From: Frankiales bacterium
Lineage (GTDB): Bacteria > Actinomycetota > Actinomycetes > Mycobacteriales > Geodermatophilaceae
Assembly: GCA_025465155.1 (NCBI GenBank)
Contig: JAODNJ010000212.1
Coordinates: 62,001-126,000, forward strand
Direction: 5' to 3'
Length of the DNA stretch: 64,000 nucleotides
Below, piece after piece: positions 35,588 to 44,441 of this stretch. Within the stretch, counting starts at the first letter, position 1. Each line of letters begins with the position of its first letter. Under the pieces are notes generated by a model. The model ran no database searches and was not told the DNA's origin. It saw only the letters and a program-made list of their open reading frames with translations. The translations under genes were made by a program, and so were the position numbers.

Positions 35588-36964
35588 CTAGGCCGCTGGA
35601 ATGATCGCGGGGTCGGCGTTCGCGGGGTCGACTGTGCGCCCGTGCTTCTGCCAATCGCTGACCGCAGAGACGACGGCATCTGTCTGCAGCTTCGTCGGAT
35701 CGAGGTAAAGCGTCGCGCTGCGCGAGGCGAGCATCACGTCTACGTTCTCGGACTGTACGGCGGCGAGCACCCCGCCGAGTGCCTGCGAGTCGTTCGACGG
35801 CGGGTCGAGGTTGACGAACTCGGCGCCCTCGTACCCCGCATCGACCGCGACAGCGGTGTCGAACGCGACGTCGACGAGTGGTGCGATGGCCTGCTGTACA
35901 CGCTGGGCGAAACCGTCGACATTGCCGCTCTCGGCGAGCGTGTCACGGATCGCGATGGCGCCGGCCGAGGCCATTGTCATGCCTTGCCCGTACAGCGGAT
36001 CGAACGACGCCACGGCGTCACCGATGACAACGAAGCCTTCGGGTCGTCTGCCCAGGCGTTCCCAGTAGCGGCGCTGATTGCCCGGCATGCGGTAGGTGTG
36101 AATCGCACCGATCGACGACGCGTTGGCGAAGCTCTCACCGATGATGGGCGTGGGGAGCTTCGCGAGAAAGTCACTCAACCCCTCGACGTCTCCGGGCGGG
36201 TAGTTGCGCATCATTCCGTAGGCCGCGACGATGTGGTTGCCGTGATCCGTCGGCCGGATGGATGCCCCGATGGGGAGCGCCTTGCTCGCACCGCAGGTGA
36301 CTCCGGCCAGCCCGAAGGGAAGGGCGTCTGGGGCGAGCTCGACGGCGACGGTCGCGTACCCCATGTACACGTTGAGGTGTGCCTCTTCGGGGCGATCGTA
36401 GCCGAGGTCTTCGATCCAGTTCGGCGCTTTCGAGCCTCGCCCCGTGGCATCCACCACCAGATCGCCCAGAAGTTCATCGACGTGGCCACCCCTGACCGAC
36501 ACACCGGTCACGCGGGAATGGTCGTCGGTCGAGACGAGCGAGCTCGCGGTGCCCTTGACCGCGGTGACGTTCGGCAGGGCCAGTACCCGGCGACGAATGA
36601 CCCATTCGAATACGGGGCGTCGAAAGCAGGTGATCTCGAGATCGCTCTGCGAGCGCACCCGCCAGACGCCCCCGAGGTACTGTGCGAACGATGCCGCCTC
36701 GTCGAAGTGCTCGCTGCCGTTGGCCAGCAGGTCATCATCGACGCCAGGAACGAGACTTTCGATGTTGTCTCTGCCGAGCGAGAGCAGGTGGTGCACCTGG
36801 TCGCCTTGGGGAACACCGCGTCGAGACGCTCGGGCCTCGGCTCCGTCGACCAGAAGCACGTCTCTGTCGACGATGATGACTTCGTCGAAGGTGGGTGAAA
36901 GGGCTGCCGCGGCAAGGAGCCCGGCAATGCTTCCGCCGAGAACGATTGCGCGATCAGTTGGCAT
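35588..36964 (-). CDS. FAD-dependent monooxygenase/oxidoreductase
   Basis: AIVLGGSIAGLLAAAALS; LVVDATGRGSKAP; VVIGDAVASFDPLYGQGMTMAS. Confidence 0.88.
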   Translation of the reverse strand: MPTDRAIVLGGSIAGLLAAAALSPTFDEVIIVDRDVLLVDGAEARASRRGVPQGDQVHHLLSLGRDNIESLVPGVDDDLLANGSEHFDEAASFAQYLGGVWRVRSQSDLEITCFRRPVFEWVIRRRVLALPNVTAVKGTASSLVSTDDHSRVTGVSVRGGHVDELLGDLVVDATGRGSKAPNWIEDLGYDRPEEAHLNVYMGYATVAVELAPDALPFGLAGVTCGASKALPIGASIRPTDHGNHIVAAYGMMRNYPPGDVEGLSDFLAKLPTPIIGESFANASSIGAIHTYRMPGNQRRYWERLGRRPEGFVVIGDAVASFDPLYGQGMTMASAGAIAIRDTLAESGNVDGFAQRVQQAIAPLVDVAFDTAVAVDAGYEGAEFVNLDPPSNDSQALGGVLAAVQSENVDVMLASRSATLYLDPTKLQTDAVVSAVSDWQKHGRTVDPANADPAIIPAA

Positions 36965-37039
36965 GGGTCACTCCTTTATCTATAGCGGATGATGCGAGTT
37001 CGTCGACTCGGGGTGCGATCGCGCGCCGATCCGCGCGAT

Positions 37040-38011
37040 TCACAGGTCGAGCACCAGTCGTTTGCTGAGACTGCGGCTCACGCAGATCATCATGGTCTCG
37101 TTCGACTCGTGCTCGTCGTCGTCGAGATAGCTGTCGCGGTGATCCGGCACCCCGTCGAGCACGACCGTTTCGCAGGTGCCGCAGTGTCCTTCTTCGCACG
37201 AGAACGCGACGTTCGGCACGATCGGGCGCACGGCATCGAGAATCGACACTCCCGACGGCACGATCACCGACGCTTTGCCTCGGGCCAGTTCGACCTCGAA
37301 GGCGTCACCGTCGAGGTCGACATCGTCGGGATTCGCCGTAAAGCGCTCGACTCGCAGCCAGTCGCGCCATCCGTCTCGTTCGGCCAGCGCAGAGAGAGCA
37401 TCGAGCATCGGCGTCGGGCCGCAGGCGTATACCAGGGCATTTGGGCCGAGCTTCGCGAATTCTGCGGCGAAATCGGGAAAGCCCAGCTCGTCTTCCGGGT
37501 GGATGACGAGGGATTCGGCGTGCGATTCAGGGTCGGTGAGCAGACCAGCGAGTTCGGGAAGAAAGGCCATCGAGGCGCGCGAACGGCCGCCGTAGACGAG
37601 CCGCCAGGCGCGGCCGCTCGCCTCTACGACGCGAATCATGGCCAGAATCGGCGTGATGCCGATTCCGCCGGCGAGAAAGAGGTACTCAGCCGCGGTCTCC
37701 AGCGGAAAGTTGTTTCGCGGGGCGCGCACGACGAGGTCGAGGCCCGCGCGTGCGATCTCGTGCAACTCTTTAGAGCCTCCCCGGCCAGTGAGCTCGCGAA
37801 GCACGGCGACCGTGTATGAACCGCGATCACGCGGGTCTCCGCAGAGCGAGTAGTGCCGAATGAGTCCAGACGGCAGGGTGAATTCGAGGTGGGCGCCGGG
37901 CTCCCAGACGGGCAGATCGGCTCCGTCTGACTGTGCAAGAGTGACGGCGATGACCTGGTCGGTCTCACGCACCACCTCGGTCACGCGCAGCGTCAGCTTG
38001 TCGGCGATCAT
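37040..38011 (-). CDS. PDR/IA-type oxygenase reductase (FMN/NAD + [2Fe-2S])
   Basis: RHYSLCGDPRDRGSYTVAVLRE; FLAGGIGITPILAM; FSCEEGHCGTCETVVLDGVPDHRD...ICVSRS. Confidence 0.93.
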   Translation of the reverse strand: MIADKLTLRVTEVVRETDQVIAVTLAQSDGADLPVWEPGAHLEFTLPSGLIRHYSLCGDPRDRGSYTVAVLRELTGRGGSKELHEIARAGLDLVVRAPRNNFPLETAAEYLFLAGGIGITPILAMIRVVEASGRAWRLVYGGRSRASMAFLPELAGLLTDPESHAESLVIHPEDELGFPDFAAEFAKLGPNALVYACGPTPMLDALSALAERDGWRDWLRVERFTANPDDVDLDGDAFEVELARGKASVIVPSGVSILDAVRPIVPNVAFSCEEGHCGTCETVVLDGVPDHRDSYLDDDEHESNETMMICVSRSLSKRLVLDL

Positions 38012-39570
38012 ATGACCTCCCCCAACACAGGAACTCCCGCCGAGACCGATTCGCGCTCGGGACCGTAGCTCAGGCTCGAGGCGCTCTTGCGTTTTGTTCG
38101 CACGTCGTGTGCGTATCTCTTGTGTGACCACGGCCACTGCGTCACGTTGGTTCCGCTCTCCGACACGTAGTAGTTGTGGCAGTTGCCGTCCCACGCCTCG
38201 ACCTCACGAATGCCCGACTGCAACTCGATCTGGAAGCGGTCGAACACCTCTCGGCGCACCTCGATGGCTGTCGCCTTGTGATCCGAGAGCCGTTTGACAT
38301 CTTTGGCGATGGATTCGGCCTGACGCTCGATCGCGAAGCTGACGACCGTGCCGTGCGTGTTCGGGCCGTAGAGCAAGAAGAAGTTCGGAAAGCCGGGAAC
38401 GGTCATGCCGAGGAACGCTTTCGGATCGCCCTCCCAGAAGTCGTGCAGGCCGATTCCGTTTCGGCCGGTCACCTCGAGCGTCGCGAGGTAGTTCGTCGAC
38501 TGAAAGCCTGTGGCCAGCACGATAGCGTCGACCTTGTACTCCGTGCCGTCGTCGTCGACGATGCCATCGGTCGTGAGGCTGCGCACTGAATGCGGCACGA
38601 GTTCGACGTTGGGCTTCAAGAACGCCTGCAAGAAGATGTCGGATGCGACAGGACGCTTGCAGCGAAGAGGAAATTCGGGCACGAGATGCGCGAGCAGGTC
38701 AGGGCGACCCTCGAGTGTCGAGGTGATGTAGCCCGTGACGCGCGCCCGCGCTGCGAGCGCGTCGGGGCCGTCGACGTCGTTGCCGACGGCGAGTTGCGAG
38801 TCGGCCCCGTCGAGAAACTGCCTTCGCAGCTTCTTTCGAGCGCGCACGGTCGAGAGTGCCTCGAACTCCTCGGCCGTCAAGGTGTGATCGCCTTTGGGTG
38901 AGACCCAGTTCGGTTCACGCTGGAACGACAGCAGGTGTCCGACGGAGTCGGAGATGTTCGGCACGATCTGCGCCGCAGAAGCCCCCGCGCCCACCACCGC
39001 GACACGCTTGCCCGCCGGGTCGAAGTCCTCTTTCCAGCGGGACGAATGAAAGATCTCACCCTGAAACGCGTCGACGCCTGGCCAGGAGACCTCGTTCGGC
39101 ACGTTGAGCATGCCGACAGCGCTGATGACCACATCGAAGTCGTGGGTCTCACCGTCGGTCGTCGTGACGGCGTAGCCCTGAGCATCCTCATTCCATACCG
39201 CGCGCTCGACGCCGAGCCCGAAACGGATTCGGTCACGGAACGAGAACAGGTCGATGATCTCGTCGATGTACTGCTGCAGCTCGGGTTGGGTCGCGTGCGT
39301 CTTCGGCCAGTTGATGAGGTGAAAATCGAAGGAGTACAGCATCGAGGGCACGTCGCACTGGGCGCCAGGGTACCGGTTGTCGTACCAGGTGCCGCCAGCG
39401 CCCGGCGACTTCTCGAAGATAGTGAAGGTGGGGATGCCCGCTTGCACGAGCTTCACGGCCTGCGCCACGCCGCCCATCCCCGCGCCGATGATGGCGATGC
39501 GAGGGGTGAGGCTACCGCCGTAGAGAGACGCGCTAGTGTCGGTTCTTTCAGTGATCGTCTGATGTGGCAT
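38008..39570 (-). CDS. Baeyer-Villiger monooxygenase (class B flavin monooxygenase)
   Basis: IAIIGAGMGGVAQAVKL; GGTWYDNRYPGAQCDVPSMLYSF; FQGEIFHSSRWKED; VAVVGAGASAAQIVP. Confidence 0.93.
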   Translation of the reverse strand: MPHQTITERTDTSASLYGGSLTPRIAIIGAGMGGVAQAVKLVQAGIPTFTIFEKSPGAGGTWYDNRYPGAQCDVPSMLYSFDFHLINWPKTHATQPELQQYIDEIIDLFSFRDRIRFGLGVERAVWNEDAQGYAVTTTDGETHDFDVVISAVGMLNVPNEVSWPGVDAFQGEIFHSSRWKEDFDPAGKRVAVVGAGASAAQIVPNISDSVGHLLSFQREPNWVSPKGDHTLTAEEFEALSTVRARKKLRRQFLDGADSQLAVGNDVDGPDALAARARVTGYITSTLEGRPDLLAHLVPEFPLRCKRPVASDIFLQAFLKPNVELVPHSVRSLTTDGIVDDDGTEYKVDAIVLATGFQSTNYLATLEVTGRNGIGLHDFWEGDPKAFLGMTVPGFPNFFLLYGPNTHGTVVSFAIERQAESIAKDVKRLSDHKATAIEVRREVFDRFQIELQSGIREVEAWDGNCHNYYVSESGTNVTQWPWSHKRYAHDVRTKRKSASSLSYGPERESVSAGVPVLGEVI

Positions 39571-40741
39571 TGTCGGGGCTTCTCCTTGAAATGTCGGTCT
39601 GCAGCAGTTCGGCGAAACGCCGAAGCGCATCGATAACGAGGTTCGGGGTCTCGAATGCCGCGAAGTGGCCACCTGCTTCGGGCACGACCCAGCGAACTAT
39701 CTCGGGGTAACGCGGCTCGGCCCACCGGCGAATGGGCGGCACGATGTCGTGTGGGAACGCGGCGACCGCGGTCGGAACGCGAATCGGCTCTGCAACCCCC
39801 CACTTGCCGAAGGCCTCCTGGTAGAACCGAGCCGACGAGCCCGAGGTTCGGGTGAACCAGTAGATCGCCGCTGTCGTCAGAACATCGTCAGCCGCAACCG
39901 GATGAGCGGGGTCTGCCCACTCGTGCATCTTCTCGGCGATCCAGGCCAGCTGCCCGACGGGTGTGTCGGTCAGCGCGTACGCGAGCGTCTGCGGACGTGA
40001 CCGCTGCAACACGGCGTAGGCGGATTTGTCTCGGTCGTATTCGCGATAGCGCTCAATCGCCCTCAACTCGACAGCATCGTCGGTGGGAGTGTCTTTGTTC
40101 TCGCCGGCGAGACGCACGCCACCCAGATTGAGGTGCAGCCCGATGACACGATCGGGAAACGCCAGCGCGATTTCGTTCGCGACCTCGAGCCCGGTGTCGC
40201 CCCCGTGCACGATGAACCGTTCGTGGCCGAGTCTGGTCATGAGTTCGGCGATGGCCCGCGCCATACGCACGGCATTCCACCCGCGGTCAGGCGTTGGCCC
40301 CGAGAACCCGAATCCGGGCAGGGAGGGTGTTGCAACGTGGAATGCCGGTTCGTTCTCGCCGCCGGGCTCGACCAGGTCGCCGATTATGCCGTGGAATTCA
40401 GCGAACGAGCTCGGCCAGCCGTGAAGCAGCAGCAGCGCCACCGCGTCGGATGATTCCGAGCGCGCGCTCACCGTATGCACGGTCGTGCCGTCGATCTCGG
40501 TGACGAACTGCGGGTAGCGGTTCAGTTCGTTCTCGACCGCTCGCCAATCGAAGCCGTCGCTCCAGCGGTCGACCAGAGTGTGGATGCCCGACGGCAGCAT
40601 TCCATCGGTCCACTCTGCATCGGCCAGCTCATTCGGCCAGCGGGTGCGGGCGAGCCGCACGTGCAGGTCGTCGAGCTCGGACTGCGGGATCGAGATCTGA
40701 AACGGGGTGAGCATCGCGCTCGCGGTGGTCGCGTCGCTCAC
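39548..40741 (-). CDS. epoxide hydrolase family alpha/beta hydrolase
   Basis: FQISIPQSELDDLHVRLARTRWPNEL N-terminal EHN domain; LLLHGWPSSFAEF; GFGFSGP; HGGDTGLEVANEIAL; GGHFAAFETPNLV. Confidence 0.9.
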   Translation of the reverse strand: MSDATTASAMLTPFQISIPQSELDDLHVRLARTRWPNELADAEWTDGMLPSGIHTLVDRWSDGFDWRAVENELNRYPQFVTEIDGTTVHTVSARSESSDAVALLLLHGWPSSFAEFHGIIGDLVEPGGENEPAFHVATPSLPGFGFSGPTPDRGWNAVRMARAIAELMTRLGHERFIVHGGDTGLEVANEIALAFPDRVIGLHLNLGGVRLAGENKDTPTDDAVELRAIERYREYDRDKSAYAVLQRSRPQTLAYALTDTPVGQLAWIAEKMHEWADPAHPVAADDVLTTAAIYWFTRTSGSSARFYQEAFGKWGVAEPIRVPTAVAAFPHDIVPPIRRWAEPRYPEIVRWVVPEAGGHFAAFETPNLVIDALRRFAELLQTDISRRSPDNATSDDH

Positions 40742-41511
40742 GCCGGCATGAACCGTCCGCCGTCGACGAGCATGTTCTGCCCGGTGACGAAATGCGATTC
40801 GTCGCTGGCGTAGTACACGGCGATGCCAGTGAGATCCTCCGGCTGGATGCGGCCTACGATCGCCTGCTCTGCGAGCAGCTTGTCCATGGCCGCAGGGTCG
40901 ACGTTGCCGATGGCAGGCGTAAAGGTCATTCCCGGTGTGATCGCGTTCACTGTGACGCCGAACTTGCCCAGCTGGCCCGCGGTGAACTTCGTGAGCCCGA
41001 TGACCCCGTATTTCGACTGCGAGTAACTGAACGAGCTGAGGCCGCCGAACTCGTCGGTGGGGCCGTTCCAATGGTGGTTGTAGGCGGCCGTCGACGCTTG
41101 GTTGATGACGCGTCCTGCGCCGCTTTTGATGAGGTAGGGCGCGGCGGCGCGGGTCATCAGCCAGAGGCTGTGAAGATTCACGTCGAACACGCGTTTCAGG
41201 TTCGTGAGGCTTTCGTCGGAACTGTCCCAATCGGCCAGCAGTGCGGCATTGTTGAGCAGCACGTCGATGCCGCCGAGTTGCGCTGCCGCCGCCTCCACGA
41301 AGTGCTGAACCGATTCTTCGTCAGACACATCGACGCGGAGAAACGAGATCTCGCCATGATCTTTGAGCTCTTCGACCGTCTTCTCGGCATTGACCACGTC
41401 GATGTCTCCGATGAGAACGTGGGCACCTTCTGCCAGAAAGCGCTCGACATAGGCGCGGCCGATGCCGCGCCCGCCACCGGTGATGATCGTCTTTTTGCCG
41501 ACAAGGCGCAT
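40738..41511 (-). CDS. SDR family oxidoreductase
   Basis: TIITGGGRGIGRAYVERFLAEG; LNNAA; FSYSQSKYGVIGLTKF. Confidence 0.9.
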   Translation of the reverse strand: MRLVGKKTIITGGGRGIGRAYVERFLAEGAHVLIGDIDVVNAEKTVEELKDHGEISFLRVDVSDEESVQHFVEAAAAQLGGIDVLLNNAALLADWDSSDESLTNLKRVFDVNLHSLWLMTRAAAPYLIKSGAGRVINQASTAAYNHHWNGPTDEFGGLSSFSYSQSKYGVIGLTKFTAGQLGKFGVTVNAITPGMTFTPAIGNVDPAAMDKLLAEQAIVGRIQPEDLTGIAVYYASDESHFVTGQNMLVDGGRFMPA

Positions 41512-41633
41512 GTTGTCTCTCCATCGAGGTTCGTAAGCAAAACAGCCTCCGGCTGTTGCACTTAGTAAACTATGACAGATTCATGACTCGACGTAAAGAG
41601 TGTGCTTATAACGACCAGTCGTGAGCGTACGGG

Positions 41634-42410
41634 TCAGCGCTGAGTGTCGCGCAGCGTGATCTCCAGGCTCGAGTGGATCTCGGCATCAGCCTCGACATCC
41701 ATGTGCTCGGCCCAGTAGGAGCGAGCACCAGAAGCGTCGCCGGCAGCGAAGAATTCGATGGCCCGCGCGTGCGCTTCGAGAGTGCCCCGCTGCAGCGCGA
41801 GAGCGTCGGAGGCTCCCTCGAGTCGGCGGATCGACAACCGCTCGCAGATGCGGCCGAGCGCCTCCGCGATGATCGCGGCCGTCGCGTTGCCGCTCATTTC
41901 GAGCACGGCCTGATGGAATTGATATGACGACGCCGAGAATGCCGCGATGTCGTCGAGCAGCGTGTGGGCGTGCTCGAGCAAACGACGGAGCTCGGCGATA
42001 TCGGCCGAGCCCATGCGCTTGGTCGCCTGCTCGACTGTGCGGGGCTCGAAGTACGAGCGAAAATCGTAGACGTCTGCCAGTGTGCCGTCGCGCAGTTGCA
42101 GTTGCACCGCAACGCTCTCGGCTGCGATGGTGATATCGGGCAGACTCACGATGGGCCCGCGATGCGACCCGCGGCGCACGGTGATGAGATTCTGAGCTTC
42201 GAGCAGACGCAATGCTTCGCGCAGGGTCGGACGAGACACCTCGTAGGTCTCCATCAGCTGCGATTCGGAGAACAGCGAGTCTCCCGGAAGCAGCTCGCCG
42301 TTGAGAATGCGGTTGCGAAGATCGGCGGAGATCACCTCGGCCATTTTCGGAATGCGGTGTGCATCACCTCGCTTGGGGCGAGGCTCGCCGCTTGTGGCTG
42401 GTGCAGTCAT
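41634..42410 (-). CDS. GntR family regulator, FCD subfamily
   Basis: DLRNRILNGELLPGDSLFSESQLMETYEVSRPTLREALRLLEAQNLITVRRGSHRG. Confidence 0.92.
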   Translation of the reverse strand: MTAPATSGEPRPKRGDAHRIPKMAEVISADLRNRILNGELLPGDSLFSESQLMETYEVSRPTLREALRLLEAQNLITVRRGSHRGPIVSLPDITIAAESVAVQLQLRDGTLADVYDFRSYFEPRTVEQATKRMGSADIAELRRLLEHAHTLLDDIAAFSASSYQFHQAVLEMSGNATAAIIAEALGRICERLSIRRLEGASDALALQRGTLEAHARAIEFFAAGDASGARSYWAEHMDVEADAEIHSSLEITLRDTQR

Positions 42411-42510
42411 CTCGTGATCCCGATCCGGTCGTCGCCGCTAACGGCCTGAGTCCTATGGTGGCACGAAACTGGTTGCACGAAACGATACGGTACGGCCGCT
42501 TCGTCGCTGG

Positions 42511-43914
42511 TTACGCGCTCTCTCGCTCCATGAACTCTGCGACGAACGCGGTGTTGAAATCGCCGCTGGTGAACTCGGCGCTCTGGATGATCTTCTTGTG
42601 GAACGGCGCGGTGGTGGTGACGCCGTCGATGACGAGCTCGTCGAGGGCTCGTGTCATGCGGGCGATGGCTTCTTCGCGGTTCTGGCCCCAGCAGATGAGC
42701 TTGCCGATCATCGAGTCGTAAAAGGGCGGAATGGTGTAACCCGTCTCGATGTGGGTGTCCATTCTGACGCCGAACCCACCCGGCGCACGGAAGCGCGAGA
42801 TAGCTCCCGGCCCCGGCGCGAAGCCGCGGACGGGGTCTTATGCGTTGATGCGGCACTCGATCGCGTGGCCTCTGATGACGACGTCGTCCTGCGTCAGGCT
42901 GAGTGGCACGCCGCCGGCGATCTGCAGCTGCAGTTTGATGAGGTCGATGCCGCTGACTTCTTCAGACACCGGGTGCTCCACCTGGATGCGGGTGTTCATC
43001 TCGATGAAGTAGTAGGTGCGCTCGATGTTGTCGAACACGAACTCGATGGTGCCGGCGTTCTTGTAGCCCACCTCCTGGCACAGGGCGACCGCTGCAGTTG
43101 CGAGTCCCCTCCGCAGCTCGGCATCGAGCACCGGAGAGGGCGACTCCTCGATGAGCTTCTGGTTGCGCCGCTGGGTGGTGCAGTCGCGCTCGCCGAGGTG
43201 CAGTGTGGTGGTGCCGTCGGAGATGACTTGGATCTCGATGTGCCTGATGTCAGTGAGGTAACGCTCGATGTACACCGAGGGGTCACCGAAGGCCACTTCG
43301 GCCTCCGACATGATTTCGGCGAGGTCTTTCTCGAGCGTCTCGGCCGCCTGCACGACACGCATGCCGCGCCCGCCGCCGCCCGCCGCCGCCTTGATCAGAA
43401 GCGGGTAGCCGACGTCGCTCGCCACGGCGAGAGCCTCTGTGTACTCGGCGATGGCCCCCACCGAGCCGGGGACGGTCGGCACCCCGGCCCGGCGGGCGAT
43501 CTTCTTCGCTTCGATCTTGTCGCCCATGTTGCGGATGACCTGCGAGGCAGGCCCGATGAAGACGATGCCCTCCTCCTCGCACTGGGCGGCGAAGTCGGCG
43601 TTCTCCGAGAGAAACCCGTAGCCGGGGTGAATGGCGTCGACCTTGAACGCCAGTGCCGCCGAGATGACGGCGCTGGCGTTGCGATAGCTCAGTGCGGCCT
43701 GGGGCGGACCGATGCAGATGGCCTGGTCGGCCAGCTTCACCGGCAGCGAATCGGCGTCGGCCTCGGAATAGACGAGCACGCTCCGGATGCCCAGCTCCTT
43801 GCAGGCGCGAATGATGCGAAGTGCGATCTCGCCCCGGTTCGCGATGAGCACGCTCGTCAGCGCACCCGCATTCAGTGGTGCAGCCACCCGCTTCTCCTTC
43901 TCTGTGAGTGTCAC
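42511..43914 (-). pseudogene. accC: biotin carboxylase (AccC-like) interrupted by one in-frame TAA codon
   Basis: [92 protein letters not shown]; both halves in the same frame, stop at 42838-42840. Confidence 0.88.
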
Positions 43915-44441
43915 GCGGCGCGCTTGATCACCATGAGCGGCTGACCGTACTCGACGGCCTGGTTGTCGTTCACCAGAATTCGGGTGACGGTGCCGTCGAC
44001 CTGTGCCTCGACGTTGTTCATCAGCTTCATGACCTCGACGATGCAGAGAACAGTCTCGGCGCTGACGGTGTCGCCGACTGCGACGAAGGCCGGTGATCCG
44101 GGCTTCGGTGAGGCATAGAACGTGCCGACCATCGGAGCCTTGATGAGAACCTCGTCGGGCGCGAGTGCGTCGGGCGACGCGGGTGCAGCTGCCGCGGGGG
44201 CTACCGGGGCCGGCGCTGCAGGGGCCGCGGGGGCCGCGGCCTGAGCGGCTGCAGCGGGTGCGGCTGCCACGGGAGCGGGGGCTGCGGCCGCCTGGCCGGC
44301 GGGCCGCTGGCGGTCGCGGGAGATGAACAACTCTACGTCGCCGAATTTGATCGACAGTTCGCGTACGTCGGCGGTCAGGTTGACCCAGTCGACGATGTCT
44401 TTGAGTTCTTTGGCGTCGGGCGGGTTAAGCGGCATCTTCAC
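43911..44441 (-). CDS. accB: biotin carboxyl carrier protein
   Basis: Ala/Pro-rich linker; APMVGTFYASPKPG; IVEVMKLMNNVEAQVDGTVTRI biotinylation motif. Confidence 0.92.
   Translation of the reverse strand: MKMPLNPPDAKELKDIVDWVNLTADVRELSIKFGDVELFISRDRQRPAGQAAAAPAPVAAAPAAAAQAAAPAAPAAPAPVAPAAAAPASPDALAPDEVLIKAPMVGTFYASPKPGSPAFVAVGDTVSAETVLCIVEVMKLMNNVEAQVDGTVTRILVNDNQAVEYGQPLMVIKRAA

Noticed and set aside
35642-36898. 418-aa + strand ORF
   Set aside because: Antisense to the FAD monooxygenase; no motif.
42838-42840. Recoded stop (selenocysteine or pyrrolysine) in biotin carboxylase
   Set aside because: The codon is TAA, not TGA or TAG, and the expected residue is a conserved Glu; nonsense mutation or error is simpler.
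42598-43944. 448-aa + strand ORF
   Set aside because: Antisense to the biotin carboxylase, whose motifs are clear; composition typical of a high-GC shadow ORF.
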